Source of the DNA: Antilocapra americana
Lineage: Eukaryota > Chordata > Mammalia > Artiodactyla > Antilocapridae
Length of the DNA stretch: 64,000 bases
Direction: 5' to 3'
NCBI GenBank assembly: GCA_007570785.1
Contig: ML660774.1
Coordinates: 7,827,969-7,891,968 of the forward strand
Part shown: positions 48,761-61,980 of the stretch, piece after piece
How the letters are laid out: the number at the start of each line of letters is the position of its first letter
How positions within the stretch are numbered: the stretch's first letter is position 1
Program-made: the position numbers and the translations under genes
Notes under the pieces: model-generated
Database searches by the model: none
What the model saw: only the letters and a program-made list of their open reading frames with translations
What the model was told of the DNA's origin: nothing

Positions 48761-49180
48761 ACATTTTAACTGGGCGCCTCCCGTGTGTCAGGCATAGTTC
48801 TGGGCCTCAGGGGTGCCCAGATCATTAAATCCTGTCCCTGTCTCCCAGGAACACGTGACTGGTGTGATGAGGCAAATACGGTTTTGAACCACCTTTTATG
48901 ATATCTTTCCTTAATTGGCATTACTCCTAATCACTGTTGAAATCACACTCATTCTTGGAAGTCCACTGAAAAGTTGCTTGCTGTGTATATGACATAAATT
49001 GCCCTCTTTCATTTAAGTGAATATAATTCCTTGTCTGTACCATTTCATCTTGTCTTACTTTCTGTTATCTGTGTTTATGTTTTCTTGAGGGCAAGGACCA
49101 TGCTTTATTCACTTTTGTGTTCTTCGTTGTGCCTTATACATATTAGGCTTTCAGTTAATACTGGTGCAATATCAAATGAA
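48760..49180. repeat. Old MIR/L2-like sequence
   Basis: 'ctgggcgcctcccgtgtgtc' near 48770 resembles a reverse MIR start. 'tgagggcaaggaccatgc' followed by 'ttcacttttgtgttc' near 49086-49130 is the usual L2 3' end phrase. Confidence 0.4.
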
Positions 49181-49265
49181 TGTATCAGTAGAATTTTATT
49201 TTAAATAGAAAAATACCCAAAGTCTTCATGGATCTGTCCCAAAAGATACTTCGTCTAAAGAAGCT

Positions 49266-49690
49266 TTGTTGTTGTTCATTAAGTCATGTCTGACTCCTCG
49301 TGACCCCAGGGACTACCGCACACCAGGCTCCTCTCTCCCCCACTATCTCTTGGAGTTTGGTCAAACTCTTGTCCATTGAGTTGGTGATACTATCTAACCA
49401 TCTCATCCTCTGCTTCCTGCTTCTCCTTTTGCATTCAGTCTTTCCCAGCATTGGGGTCCTTTCCCGTCAGTCAGCTCTTCACATCAGGTGGCCAGAGTAT
49501 CAGAGCTTCAGCTTCAGCATCAGTCCTTCTAATGAATATTCGGGGTTGCTTTTCTTTAGGATCGACTGGTTTGATCTTGCAGTCCAAGGGCCTCTCAAGA
49601 GTCTTCTCTACACCATAATTCAAAAGCATCAATTCTTTGGTGCTCAGCCCTCTTTAATGGTGCAGTTCTCACATTTGTACATGACTACTG
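49266..49690 (-). mobile_element. BovB (RTE) LINE 3' fragment, minus strand
   Basis: Reverse complement of the BovB 3' end ('aagtcatgtctgactcctcg', 'ttggtgatactatctaacca', 'aggtggccagagtatcagag', 'agcttcagcatcagtccttc'). It covers roughly the last 420 bp of the element and resembles the forward copy at 41274-42002. Confidence 0.92.
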
Positions 49691-49700
49691 GAAAAACCAT

Positions 49701-49900
49701 GTGTGTGTGTGAGCTCAGTCTGACTCTTTGTGGCCCCATGGACTAGCCCACCAGGCTCCTCTGCCCATGGACTTTTCCAGGCAAGAATACTGGAGTGGGT
49801 CGCCCTTTCCTACTTCAGGGACTCTTCTCAACCCAGGGACTGAACCCTCATCTCCTGCGTTAGCAGGCAGGTTCTTTACCACTGAGCCACTGAGCTACCA
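49701..49900 (-). mobile_element. Bov-tA-type SINE
   Basis: Reverse-complement SINE ('tctgactctttgtggcccca' to 'ctttaccactgagccactg') preceded by a short TG run. It is inserted at the edge of the BovB fragment, with a GGAAAA[A/C]CC near-repeat on both sides. Confidence 0.9.
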
Positions 49901-51153
49901 GGAAAACCCAAACATGTATATAACCACATACATTTGACTTGACTAGATGTAGGTTAAGCAAATAAGGAGATTGATTGCCCATTTTTTTTGATGTTCTTTT
50001 CTTATCTGTTTGTCCTACAAGTGTATATGTATTCACATATTAAAAAATTTTGGAAACAGTTGTAAGATAGAGAGACACAAATATAAAGATAAATATAGTT
50101 TGGGATCCTGGAGATGGACCAGGGCTTTCAGAAATAGAAGTAGTAGAAATGTGTCTGGGAGGAAGGTCTGTTTTTAGCACATTTGGGCACACGTCTTTAA
50201 ATATGAGACACACTTCTGGAAAGAACATGGGGTCCTGTGAGTGAAGTATTGGGTTGCCTTGTTTTATATTTACTTGAGGCTCTTCTAGAGAAGCAACAAA
50301 AATGGGAAGGGAAAGCAAAACCACATGGTTCTGTGAGACATTAAATGTGCTTCTCACAGATCTGGATCCCTGAACAGATGCCCCCACAAAAACAGCAGCG
50401 TCTGGAAGCCTGCACACAACGTCACACATTCTTCCCTTCATACTCCCGGGCGTCATCTCCATGGTGACTAAGTGAGTTATTCATTTCAGTCAACCCTGAT
50501 GTGACAGAAGTAGCTTCATCAGAGCAAATTCTCTTCCCCTCTGAAAAGCTGACAGACTTATTGAGGGATGTCCTCAGTTTGCACCAGTGATCCTGTTGCT
50601 TCGATGGTCACAATTACACAGTCACAGCTAACGGAATAGGTGTGTCGGAGTCAACATGTTGTGTTAGTGACTGACTGTAACAATGCTCACATACAAGAGG
50701 AAGTTGGGAGTATTTTAATAAATTCAGTGACTCTTTATTATACTCTTGTATAGGTCATTTAAATGAGCCAAATCTTGTTTATTTCAATACTTTTTATTTT
50801 TTTTTAAGTTAATGAAAAATTAATGATTTTGTTAACCAATTACCAAATTAAGCCTTTTATGGGATCATACCTACATTAAGAAAGAAAAGCCTGAAGAGAT
50901 TCATTTCATTTCAATAAGCTCCTTTAACTAAATGTGTTCATTAGGACTCAGGCTCATTTATCAAGGTTTTTAACCCGTTATGCAACAATAAAACTTGATT
51001 TCCAAACTAATGTCCCGTAATTAGGCTTATTTTATTTTGATAAAACCAGTTTGCTATGCCTTTTAAGATAAAACAAGGGGGAATAGCTTGTTCAGGAAAA
51101 ATAATTAAACAGAAATAAAATACCCTAATCACTGTTTTGAATTACTGGTTAAT
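49901..51153. other. No gene seen; possible conserved noncoding element
   Basis: No exon was recognised. The repeat-free AT-rich part 50860-51060 contains homeodomain-type TAATTAG and ATTAGG sites; see findings. Confidence 0.4.
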
Positions 51154-51160
51154 ATTCATT

Positions 51161-51365
51161 CCTGGGCTTCCCAGGTGGCACTAGTGGTAAAGAACCTGCC
51201 TGCCAATGCAGTAGATTTAAGAGATGCAGGTTTGATCCTTGGGTTGGGAAGACCCCTGGAGGAGGGCATGGCGACACCCTCCAGGATTCCTGCCTGGAGA
51301 ATCCCATGGACAGAGGAGCCTCGCGGCTACAGTCAATAGGGTCACAATTGACTTAGCACTCACGC
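51161..51365 (+). mobile_element. Bov-tA-type SINE
   Basis: Forward SINE ('ctgggcttcccaggtggca' to 'gggtcacaattgacttagca') between ATTCATT at 51154-51160 and 51366-51372. Confidence 0.92.
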
Positions 51366-51372
51366 ATTCATT

Positions 51373-52430
51373 TTTGAATTTGCTCCAGACAGGCTTTATG
51401 CTTTCTTAGATGACTAACTCTCATGGAAATATGATTTGCTTTTAAGATTAAACACATCCTAGCGGTACAATCCTTGACTAAGGGTTCCAATATTAAAAAA
51501 ACACTTGAAATATACATGGTCAATGCTTTCAAATTAGTTTGAGCTTTAGTAAACCTAAGGAGAATAGCTTTTCTGGACATTATTTAAATGTTCAAAAAAA
51601 GATTTTTATTCCAAAAACAAAGTGTTTTGAGTTTTGGGTCTCTGTGTTTATCCAGTCAGTCCAAGAATAGGACTCAGATAAGGTTCTATCTTCTCTTATG
51701 AGGACCAGAAGATCTATCATAGTGCCAGTGGCTGCTTTCTGCATGGTGTATGGAAAGAATGTGGCTGCAAATGGAAGCTTTCAAGCTCTGGTTCTACCAT
51801 CTGTCACCTAGGCAAATGTTTTCACCTGCTGTGGCTGAGAAGAGCCCTCGGCTTGCCAAATAACACTGTATTTGTGAATGGGGATCACTTGAAAATATCT
51901 TGCTAAGGTCCTGTCTTTGCCATTCTATCTAATTCTGGTCATTGTGATGAACCTTGTGTTCAAGGTAAATACTGGTGGTGCTCCTTTTACTGTAAGCATT
52001 CTTCTCTCTTCTGTGGTGATCAGTAAGACTCTTATTGGTAAAGTAGCAAAACCACAGGGCTTGATCTCTAAATCTGGTTAACCAAATATCTCCCACCTCA
52101 ACTCATCATCACAGAATAAAGCACGCTCGCACTGGTGGTTTTCATTCCAGATTCCGAAGTTAATCACAGCGATTCTCAACTCAGGAAGACAATGAAGGAA
52201 GATGCAGTGCAATTCGCTGGTCTCCTGTGAGACTGCACAGGTTTCTCTATTAAACAGCACTGTTAGTGCTGTGTTCCGTGGTTTGGAGATGGATAGACAG
52301 ATGCAAATCCCTGGCTGCTTGGGGAGGAGGCAGAGGTGAGCTCCCTACCTCATCTCCTTCATTCAAACCATGCTGGCCACACATTAGGAGCCAAATACAT
52401 GTTCTGTGAGGGAGTAGGTGGGGGAATGCA
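51373..52430. other. No gene seen
   Basis: Presumed intron. Nothing recognisable. Confidence 0.45.
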
Positions 52431-52555
52431 TGAAGTCAGCCCTGCGGTCTCTCCTTCCTCAGCTGTAGAATCAAAACAATGACACCTGTTTACCACCGAT
52501 GATGTGAGAATTAGATAATACATGTAAAGTGCTGAGCACAAGGTCCTGCCTACGA
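52431..52555 (+). repeat. MIR SINE fragment
   Basis: 'cctcagctgtagaatcaaaa', 'tgatgtgagaattagataat' and 'catgtaaagtgctgagcaca' follow the forward MIR order. Confidence 0.6.
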
Positions 52556-55554
52556 TGAGAGTTCCGTGACTGGTAACTGCTGATCTTCCTAGAAGGAGGT
52601 CACGTCTCTGATTCATAGACTTCATTTATTTCTTACTCTCCTGTGATTTTTCATGTGGTAGATTGTAAGTTCTACCAATATTAAATAAGTAGAGTCACAA
52701 TAAAGCTGCTTTTAAGTCTGTATACTTGAAAAATGAAAAGACTCTAAGATGTTTCATTGACTTTATACCCAGTTCTCTCTGGGCCAGCTGAGCAAATCTC
52801 TGCTCTTTCAGAGGACTCCCCTCTAAGGGAGTAGAGGCAGGATGTTCTTCTGCCATTTCCTCTCTACTTCTAGTTTCTGGATAAGTAAAGAGCAGAGATA
52901 GATGCTTAGTGCCATCTCCATCTGCCTGGTCCTTATGTTAAGCTGATTCGAGGAGAACACCCCTCACATCAGGCCAGCTGATGGCCGTAGTTCTGTAAGC
53001 ACGTGGGTTATGAATACTCAGGGTGTGTTAATCCTACAAAATCATCCCATCTAAAGTCTGCCCAGATTCCTAGTTTCCAGCCTGTGAAATACAAGGAATA
53101 ATACAGATCTTCAGTTTCCTGGAAAAACACCCTATTACTCTTTCTCTTTTTTCTACTTATTCAGTCTAATGATTTATATTCCAGGTGGTTCTGCCCAATT
53201 TTAGAATTATCGTGATCTACTTTATAGGAAAAAACCTTTCACTTTTTCATATACAGTATAACTTACATAATTTTTTTTTAAGGAATGAGAAAAATCTAAC
53301 ATTCAATGCAGAATTTCTGGCTCCTTTAACATTAAGAGAAAATTTTAGTTTTTATCATTGGGTTATATTGTAATTATTTATTATGTAACCCCTTGTGTCA
53401 CTAATTACTTTAGTGCCATTTTTCAAAAACATTTAATGAATGGAAAAATACTCTCAAAACAATGACATAAAATTGAAGAAGCAGACCAACACAGTGTAAT
53501 TCCAATTCTGTTTTTTAAAAAGGTCACTATGAAATTTTTTTTAAGATCGGGGAAAATATCTCCAAATGTTCATTTCATCATCTCTCAGATGGGTTGAATT
53601 TTTGTAAAAGTCATCTCTCATTTTTGAGAAGCACACCTTCTTCCACTCAGTGGGACACTTGAGGACAGCCAAGAAACTTTAACAAGTCATATTTTAGCTC
53701 TTATGAACCTTCAGAAATAAAGGCAACATATGTATGTGATGAACTGTAATAGAATACTAATGACTCAGCATTTCTGACAAGTAGTCCTTGAGCGAGTCCC
53801 TTTTAAGTTCCTTCAAGAAAGGACAGAGATTCATCTTGTGAACTGCTGCAGCCCAGGTTGCAGTGGGCAGTTTACAGCTAGAATCCACAAATAATAGCTC
53901 AGCTCAGGGCCCTGCCCTTAGAGATCACAGGCTGGAGGAGGTCCAGACTTTAAATGCTGTCCCACTTTTGGAGCTGGGCTCCCAGGCACCTGTCTGCCTG
54001 CTGGAACAGGTGAGCAAGTATCAACCATCCTGAAACTTGGAAGGGGCTTTATCCTGACTTAGCTGCGATGTTCTACCCAGATTCCATCGTTACGGCTAAA
54101 ATGTCACATAGACATTTTTTAATTGATGTTATCTGCCTAGTGGATATCTCTCCTATCAAAATCACTAAAACAGGTTATTCTCTTCTATTAAGCAACAAAT
54201 GACTCCTGCCACTCATTATTTTGTATCTTTTTCTTATGTGCAAGTATCCATATTCTTTAAAAGGTTGCTTTAAAAACCAAGTCCCATTGGTTAATTTAAA
54301 TTCTTCCTTGAGGCAGGGAGGGAAGAAGAAAGGAAGAAATTATGACCTCACTGTAATGATGGATCAAGTCTAAATTAAAAGTAGAAGCAGCAGTAAAGTA
54401 AAATAACTTCTTACTTCGTCTCTGATACATAGAACTTACTTGGATACACAGTTTCATCTGGACAGATTCAAATACAGACTCTCCAATACTGCCTTCCTAA
54501 TACGGGAGGAGCTGGAACTCAGAATAAAACATTTCTCCAAATGGAAAACTGCTCAGATGGTTAATGCAAATGAGGAATTTCAGTTGGCTTTGGACATAGC
54601 ATAATACATAATTACCGTCTCACAAATCACTTTCTCCTGTATTTGTGTATCAAAATATTTATAAAATGTCTTGCATAATCATACCTAACTAAGCCTCTTG
54701 GTATTTACCTTTTCAGTAGGATTCTTTGTCTTTACACAGAATGCAGTGACTAAGCAGTGACTTTTAGAAAGGGGAATGTCTCTCCCATTCTGCTCCCATC
54801 TCTCTCTTCCCAGATACACTTTCAAATCAGTGTGCAGACAAAAGACTAAATGTATCACACAGATTTTTATTTGTAGATCATGGATAATAAATTCCACAGC
54901 CTGATATCTATGCTCTGATATCTGATCTGCTTTCTTGAAAAATATGCACATTTAAAACCTGATTTACAATTGAGGAAGTAAAAATTTTCCTTTTAGAAGT
55001 AATATATGAGTAGAAAATGGAAAGTTCAATGGAGATGGGTGATCGTATAAATTGTCTGCATAGGAATAAGTAACTCCAGGGCACTCTGCAGCCCTCTAAA
55101 TTCAGAACAATCAAGGAGACTCATGAAGTTTTAGGAAAATTCATTCCCTTGAAAGATAATCTCAATGTTGTGTGTGGATTGGAAGGGCATCAAAGTGTGA
55201 CAGAAAGACTGTGAAAAAAGAATGATCTATTACATGGATGGTCCTAGTATTTAGCAAGAAGTAAGTTGTGGGCTTAAAGTTCACACAGACCAAAGCTCCT
55301 GAGTAATGGTGAGGTGATGAGTCCTCAGGGTTCTGACCTCACTCAGGAATCACCTGGACTAGGTGGGCCTGTCCTGCCAGTGAGACACTGGACCACAGCC
55401 GTCCGTGGTCCCCGTGGAGCAGGTCAGTTACACAGATGTGGGAGGGGGTAAGTGCTGAGTCTGGGACTGAAGGGTCACCAGCTGGTGATCCACACTTTAA
55501 AGATACTTCCTGCTCGGATATGACCCAGTGCCCAGGACTGGTGAAGATAGGGTG
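52556..55554. other. No gene seen
   Basis: Presumed intron. A moderately GC-rich patch at 53840-54010 shows no recognisable exon. Confidence 0.45.
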
Positions 55555-55870
55555 AACTGGGTCCCCAAAACAATATGATGAAGTCCTGGTACCTACACAA
55601 GTGACCCCACCTGGAAATAGGCTCTTTGCAAATGAAGATTAAGGACATCAGTAGCTGGTGTCCTTATAAGGACAGAGATTCAGAGAAAGACAGACACACA
55701 AGAAAAAGGAATACCTCCAGGTAACAGTAAAAGGAGAGACTGGAGCGATGCTGCCATCGGCCAAGGGATGCCAAGCATTTCTGGCCACCACCAGGAGCAA
55801 GCAAAAGGTCAAGAGGGCTTCTTCTCTAGAGCCTTTAGGGGCAGAGGGACGCCACTGACCCCTTGACATC
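55555..55870 (+). repeat. Old mammalian interspersed repeat (MaLR- or L1M-like)
   Basis: Carries the common phrase set 'tgggtccccaaaacaatatg', 'tggaaataggctctttgcaa', 'gctggtgtccttataagga', 'gagcgatgctgccatcggcc' and 'aagggatgccaagcatttct'. This is a known old repeat motif, but I cannot fix the family from memory. The minus-strand open frame across it is not a gene. Confidence 0.55.
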
Positions 55871-56101
55871 CAGTGGTGGCACCCTGCGGTCCTGTCCAGT
55901 CTTGGAGCCCAGTGGAGAGCCAGGGAAAAATCATTGGTAGGTGGCTTGGAGGCCTTAGAAGTCCTGCCCTCAGGGGTGTGCATGGCGGTCAGGGCATTCC
56001 CGTGCCCTGTAAAGTGTCAGTGAGCAAGAGGCATCCTCTCGCTATAACAAGTAGGACCATGTGGGCATGGCTGTAACTTAGAGACAGCAAGACGGGAGAT
56101 A

Positions 56102-56305
56102 TTTAGGACAAGGATGGGGCCTGACTGGAGAAGGGAATGGCAGCCCACTCCAGTATTCTTGCCTGGAAAATCCCATGGACAGAGGAGCCTGGAGGGCTGT
56201 AGTTTATGGGGTCGCAAAGGGTCAGACACGACTGAACGACTAAGCACAAGCACAAAGCACATGGGGCCCGATTAGTTTCCTCTTTAGGACAAGGATGGGG
56301 CCTGA
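56102..56305. repeat. 23-bp exact direct repeat bracketing a SINE
   Basis: 56102-56124 and 56283-56305 are identical, both starting tttaggacaaggatgggg. The SINE at 56125-56255 lies between them. A further partial copy (56260-56282) resembles the sequence after the second repeat (56293-56318), so a small tandem duplication also occurred here. Confidence 0.9.
56125..56255 (+). mobile_element. 5'-truncated Bov-tA-type SINE
   Basis: The 3' half only, from 'ggagaagggaatggcagccc' to 'gggtcagacacgactgaacg'. Confidence 0.92.
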
Positions 56306-58042
56306 TTATAGTTTCCTCACAGCATTCCTAAGATTCCTTATCCCCTGCCCCCACCCCACCCAGCACAATATCCTACTGAGAAATAAGGCAGAGTCAAGAA
56401 TTCCAGAACCATCACTCTGGCCTCCCCCACCCCCCAACTTCCTCTGACTTCCCCACTGGCCTCCTTTACATCAGTCAACTTAAACCAAGGGTATCTCTGA
56501 AGAATCTGGGCAGAAATTCTGCTGGGACATGAGAGGAATGAATGTCAGGAGAGGGTGGAGCAGCCTCAAAGCCTTTGGTGCCCTTCGTTGTACTTCCTTC
56601 ACTTCCCTGGGAAATCTTCTTGTTAAGACACACACACAGACTTTCCTCCCGGCCTTGTCAGCCCCACGCCCGGGCAGCCACAGTTCCCCATGAGCACAGC
56701 ATACCTTCTGAAGAAATGCACCCAGATCAGAATGGTATATGAGTCTGTCCTATTCTGGCTCTAGAAAAGAAACGTTACAATAAATAGGTGGGTGGGATCA
56801 GCTCGGTGATTGTGAAAGCAACCAAAATAGCAATGAAATCAAACTCAGGAAAACTTAACTTTATCGTTGTATTGTGTATACCCTTCTTCCTTGACCAAGT
56901 TTGATACCTTGTTCTCGAGAAACAATATGAAAGGAAATATTTGGGCCAACACCTGTCGTTATTTTTAGTTTGTGACACACCGCAGCTAGTCGCCAGAATT
57001 ATATAGAATAAGATCGATCGGGCCTGTTTAACCCACAGGTGGTCTCGGGTGGGCGTGAAGCAGGCAGTGTGACTTTGGCAGCCCTGAGTTGTTTTGCTGA
57101 TCCATTTCCATGTTCCTCGCCCTATTTATTTAAAAGCTTCCTTACCACTGATGAGTATTTTAATAGAATGGAAGTATGCAGGATAGCAAAGACTATAGTG
57201 TCAGTATATCTCGTATCCACCATTCCCATCTCCTCTTCCCTCTTCCAGTCTTTTCCAAATCTGCATGGAGCAGGATAGGGTAGGAGGGAGGCAACCCCAC
57301 TTCCTGCAGGATCCAGGCAGTTCTCTGGGGTGTGCTCTCCCCCCTCACTCCCCACATGGCTGCTGTCTGCCCTCCACCCACAGCCAACTGATCCTTAGAG
57401 GGGACCCCATTGTGTCCCCTCCTCAAAGGATCTCTCCTCAACTGATTCACCAGCTCTCAACCTGTTCCTTACAATTCAAAATTCAAGTTGCCCAGATGCT
57501 TTTTTTTCAAATTGAAAATCCCCTTTCAGGGTCTGCTCTCTGAATCTTAAAGGGGTACTGTACAGTAGAGTATCTGACCGTTTAAGGCTCTGTGAGATAC
57601 TAACAGTTGAACACACTCTCCTCTCAGTAAATTCTATCTTAAGCAACTTTATCTGGATTTTTGAAACATAGGATTGACCCTGTGGGCAAGAATTTCAGAC
57701 CAGCCAGGAAGCGAGGGTCATGGGATGTGTGGAGCCACTTGGAGGCCAGTGAGGACTTCTCTGGGGTCCTCTTATCTTGTCAGGGGGCATTGTCTAGTCA
57801 CCCTGTTTCTAGGGAAGGCTCTGATTTTCAGGTGAGAAGCAATACCTGTTTCTGCAAATAAATCAATCTCTCACAGTGATAAATACTCCCTTTTGACATT
57901 CTAGGAGATTTGTTTCAAATGAATCATAGTAAGCTATTTTTTCCCTTCTGGGCAGAATACTATTTGCAGACATCTGCAAATTTGGGAAGAAAGCTTGTTT
58001 CCTAAATGGAACCATTCTGACAACAAGGAAAAAGGCAAACTG

Positions 58043-58083
58043 CACACACACACACACACACTCTCTCTCTCACACACACACAC
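58043..58083. repeat. (CA)n(CT)n(CA)n microsatellite
   Basis: CA units, then five CT units, then CA units again, uninterrupted. Confidence 0.95.
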
Positions 58084-58223
58084 ATATACTCACATGCAAC
58101 CCTCCCCCCAAATCTCTCCAAGTCTTCATTTTGTACATCTGATGAAACCTCATTAAAAATGCATCTGCTTTTGTGTTAAACTTAAGTTAAATTTCCATTC
58201 CTGGACTGTATCTTTAAAATATT

Positions 58224-58249
58224 TGTGTGTGTGTGTGTGTATGTGTGTA
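58224..58249. repeat. (GT)n microsatellite
   Basis: A GT run with one ATG interruption. Confidence 0.9.
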
Positions 58250-61200
58250 GTTTTGTCCTCTTCGTCACTGATGGATCAAAATAAATGATTTACCTGCAGA
58301 AAACTAAAATCCTATGTATTGCATGTGCCTTGAGGAAGTTAACAGTTAACAGTGAACAACTTTCTTAGAAAATGTTCAGAATTTGCTTTTTCATGCAATC
58401 CTAATGTTGCTGAATTTCCACCAACACAGTTATAGTATCTATTGCAGCCAATGTGTTCTGTGTTCAAGCTCTTTCCCAAAGCCTTTCTATTAATCCTTCC
58501 AATAATGCACAAGGTGGAGCCATGGACAGATGCCAAGTTACCTAGGTCTAGGTGGGAGGTGGGGAGCTGGGTCTCCCACACAAACAGGGCTCAGATGTAC
58601 TCTGTCATGGCTGCATTAAAAGTGGCCCATTCTAACGGTCCCAAAGCACTTGCTCATCACAGCTTCTTGAGAGCTTGGAATACCGAGTCAATCAGGAACC
58701 ATCTCAACAGTTGTGTCAGCCTCAGAAATCACCAGCTTTCATGCAGGTGCTGTAGTGCAAGTCTAGGTTTGTACTAAACTAAAAGGAGAAGTATGCTTTG
58801 CATCTAAGGCAATTACAGCATATAGGTCTTTTCATATAGAAGCGAAGGCCAGCAGAATATACTGCCCCACGTTATGCTGCTTCGGTATATTCATTATTTT
58901 GAGCTGTGGGCACTTGAAAAACAGCAAATGCAGGGAGAGGCTTTTTTCTGAGTTCCCTTATCTGCCTAGAGACAGAAGCTCCAAAAGGAACTCAATGGTC
59001 ATGGATCCCCTCCAGGAGTTTCATCAATGAGGGAAGAGGGACTCATCACTGGAGACTAGGAATGACACCACACCACACACGCATCGTCGCAGACCATCAC
59101 ACCTCCCACTCACTCTTCCAAGGGCCCATTCATCTTCCTAAAAGTCATTAACCCTCTCCTAAGAGACCCCCATTTCCTCCCCTTTCCCTGTGAAAATGAC
59201 AGTTAAGCCTGAATTCTAAGCCACCCTGGGGAGTTTCTCATTTTTGCCTGTGTACCTCCATGTATACAAGGCATACAGGTTAATAAACTTGATTGTTTTT
59301 CTTTTGTGAATCTGTCTTCTGTTAATATTAAAGGAGCCTTAGCTAAGAACTCAGAAGGATAGAGGGGAAGTTATGTTCCTCCCCTACAAAAGTCTTCCCT
59401 TGTCTGCAAGTGCCCTGGGATCATTAAGGTCAATTTAAAAGTCTGTTCATGAAGGGACTGGGTATTCTGGAGGTCACTGAGCAGACCTGGGACCCAGGAG
59501 GAATAGGGAGGAATGGTGAGCTTTAAGGAAAGGTTGAAGCCGATGCATTCAGTCATCATAGCACTCAGCTCTGTCTGGGTACTTTATCACAAACTCGGAG
59601 GATGAGGCTTCAGACAAAATGCATTTTGCAAAGGAGCCAAGGCTGCCTAGGCACAGCTCAGGGTTTGTACTGTGGGTGACCCCCAGCCTCCACGAGTCTC
59701 CAGGCGTTCACAAGTGTCTTCTTTAGCCCAGGGCCCCTCTGACACAGCCTACTCAACCCAAGGGTCCTCCAGGACTGGGCTCAACACCCATTCACTCAGA
59801 GATGGGTCATCCACACAGTGGCCCATTCTCAGCGGTGACTTGGAATCAGGAACTGAGCCCATAGTGAGGTTAACTGGAGGGTTCCCCAACAAGAAAGCCT
59901 GATCCATTTTACCTGAGAATACAAGCTTACCTGGCAGTCCTGTAATTTCTCCCTTGGCCCCCATCACTAACATATTACTTCAAGTTACAAGTTGAGTAAA
60001 GCACCGTAAGGATGTCTGAGTCCTGGGTTGCTCTTTGCAACACCTATGAATCTGAGCTTCTCCCCTCATTTACTAAAGGACAGGAACCAGGGTAAGAAAG
60101 GTCAGTGTTCATTGCTATTGAGATTACCCACAATTTGTCCCTTTTTAGCAGTTATTTAAGGGCTTTCAAAGCACTGCTTCTTTCACTGTGTTTCAGGGTG
60201 AGATATAAGGAGAGGTTGATTTTCCAATGATTGTTAGGACTTTGCATTTACAAGCAGAATTTCCACAGCTTTCAGGTCTCAGGATTGGGGCTTAAAGAGG
60301 CATGGCGGGAAGAGCGGTAGCTGTCCAGCCCGACCACGACCACGGCCGACACCTGCCCAGCCCGAGAGGAGGGAGGAGGGAGGAGGGGGAGGACCAGGGG
60401 ATTGTCCTGTACCTGGGTCTCCTTTTCCCATGATCAGGACCAAGACTTTGTCTGCTCCTTCACAACCTGTACCTCCCCTCGAATGGCCCTACCATGTAGG
60501 GGGACCCGTGCTGACAGTAAGATGCGATTCAAAAGAAATGAGGATTTCTTTTTACGTCAGGGGAGGGAGGATGGAAGGGAACTCTATTATTCAAACAAAC
60601 AAACAAATAATGTTAAAACATTGTGTGCTCAGAGATCAGATGGTCTCTAAGAGCCTTGGCAGTGTGAAGGCTCTGATTCTTGGGTGGGAAGGCGAGGAGC
60701 TTCTGGTTATCTCCCCAGCCTCGGGGAAAGAAAGTAGGGCATCTTTGTGAGGATTTACGTTTTTACATTGTGGGAAGAATTAAAGGCCTCTCCCACAGAT
60801 AAAGCCAAATCTCCCCTCCCCCAATCAGGTTCTGTCTGCTGCCTACCTCTTGTTGACCTCTGAGGTAACTTGGGAAAAAAATTAATAATACAGTGAAGTT
60901 TCCTTTCAATAAACAAACCTTTCCACTCTCCACTCAGCGGACAGAAACACCCTTTGTTGACTCCAGACACGAGACCCAAAGAGCTAGTTTGCTCACCACT
61001 TAATCTATCTCAATGAAACTGCTTCAGGGAATACAACACTCTAGGGGACAAAAGAAAAAGGTGGAGAGAGAAAGCCTGTGGCATTAAGCGGGAGAGGTGG
61101 CAGCACGCTTCTGGGAGCTCTGTTTGCCAGCCTCTGCCTGCTCGTCTGACCCAGTCAGGCAGCTTGTTTGTGAGCGGCTTTTCACACACACACAGTCTCC

Positions 61201-61980
61201 GCGGATCAGGGAAGAACACGTGATCCATGTTTGAAGCAATTTTTGTATAAATGATTGTGCTGTTAACCTCCAAGGGTCATTCTCATATTTTCTGAGAAAT
61301 TGGCTGCTTTGGCTTCTTCCTCAGAATGCCATGTGTCTCATCCAGGGGGGCAGGACAAATGACAGTTTAGGCATTCCAACAAGAGCTGAGTTAAGTGACT
61401 AATCCCCATCAAGAAAGGGGACGCGATGGGACTCAGAAGGCCATCCCAGATGAGGCTTTTCCTTCTCTCCGAACAGAAAAGCAAAACATGCTGTGTGGTT
61501 TTGCAACTGGTCAGGTTGGGAAATATTTTTAAGCTTTCTGCTTTGCCAAGTGCTTCAGAGAGAGAGAGAAAAAAAAGTTTTTTCTTTATCTTTCCTGCCA
61601 AAACATGTTCCCCCTTAAATATTTTTTCCCATATCTGGCTACATGTCCAGGATTTCTTCTTTTCTAAGAATAAATAATTTTTCTGGAGTATAAAAATGCC
61701 ACTTGCTTTATCAGATTAAATGTCTCTTTATATAGAAAAAGCATCTGAAACATTTCATCAGTGGCTCTAAGGAAGGATCCTTACATAATATGATTTTGTT
61801 AAATTAATTTTGATTAAATATTTGGTCTCCGAATTCTTTTCGTGATCCTCACTGGAATGTTCAGGCTTGTTTTGTAACACTTTCAATACTACTTTTTCTC
61901 TCACTGCCCTAACATGATTCCCTTTTACTAGACAGCATTAAACATGAATTAATTTCTGTATCTGACCAAAATAAATACCT

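Larger units (their letters stand above)
56320..61980. other. No gene recognised; microsatellites and a small CpG-rich patch
   Basis: Contains (CA)n(CT)n(CA)n at 58043-58083, (GT)n at 58224-58249, and a CpG-rich patch at 60300-60360 followed by a GGGAGGA repeat near 60366-60392. The many short open frames show no recognisable protein and no paired splice sites that I trust. Confidence 0.4.

Noticed and set aside
49300..49746. 148-codon plus-strand open frame
   Set aside because: It is the reverse complement of the BovB 3' end, a frame regularly seen in BovB copies and not a host gene.
55648..55983. 111-codon minus-strand open frame
   Set aside because: It is antisense across an old interspersed repeat and does not resemble any protein I know.
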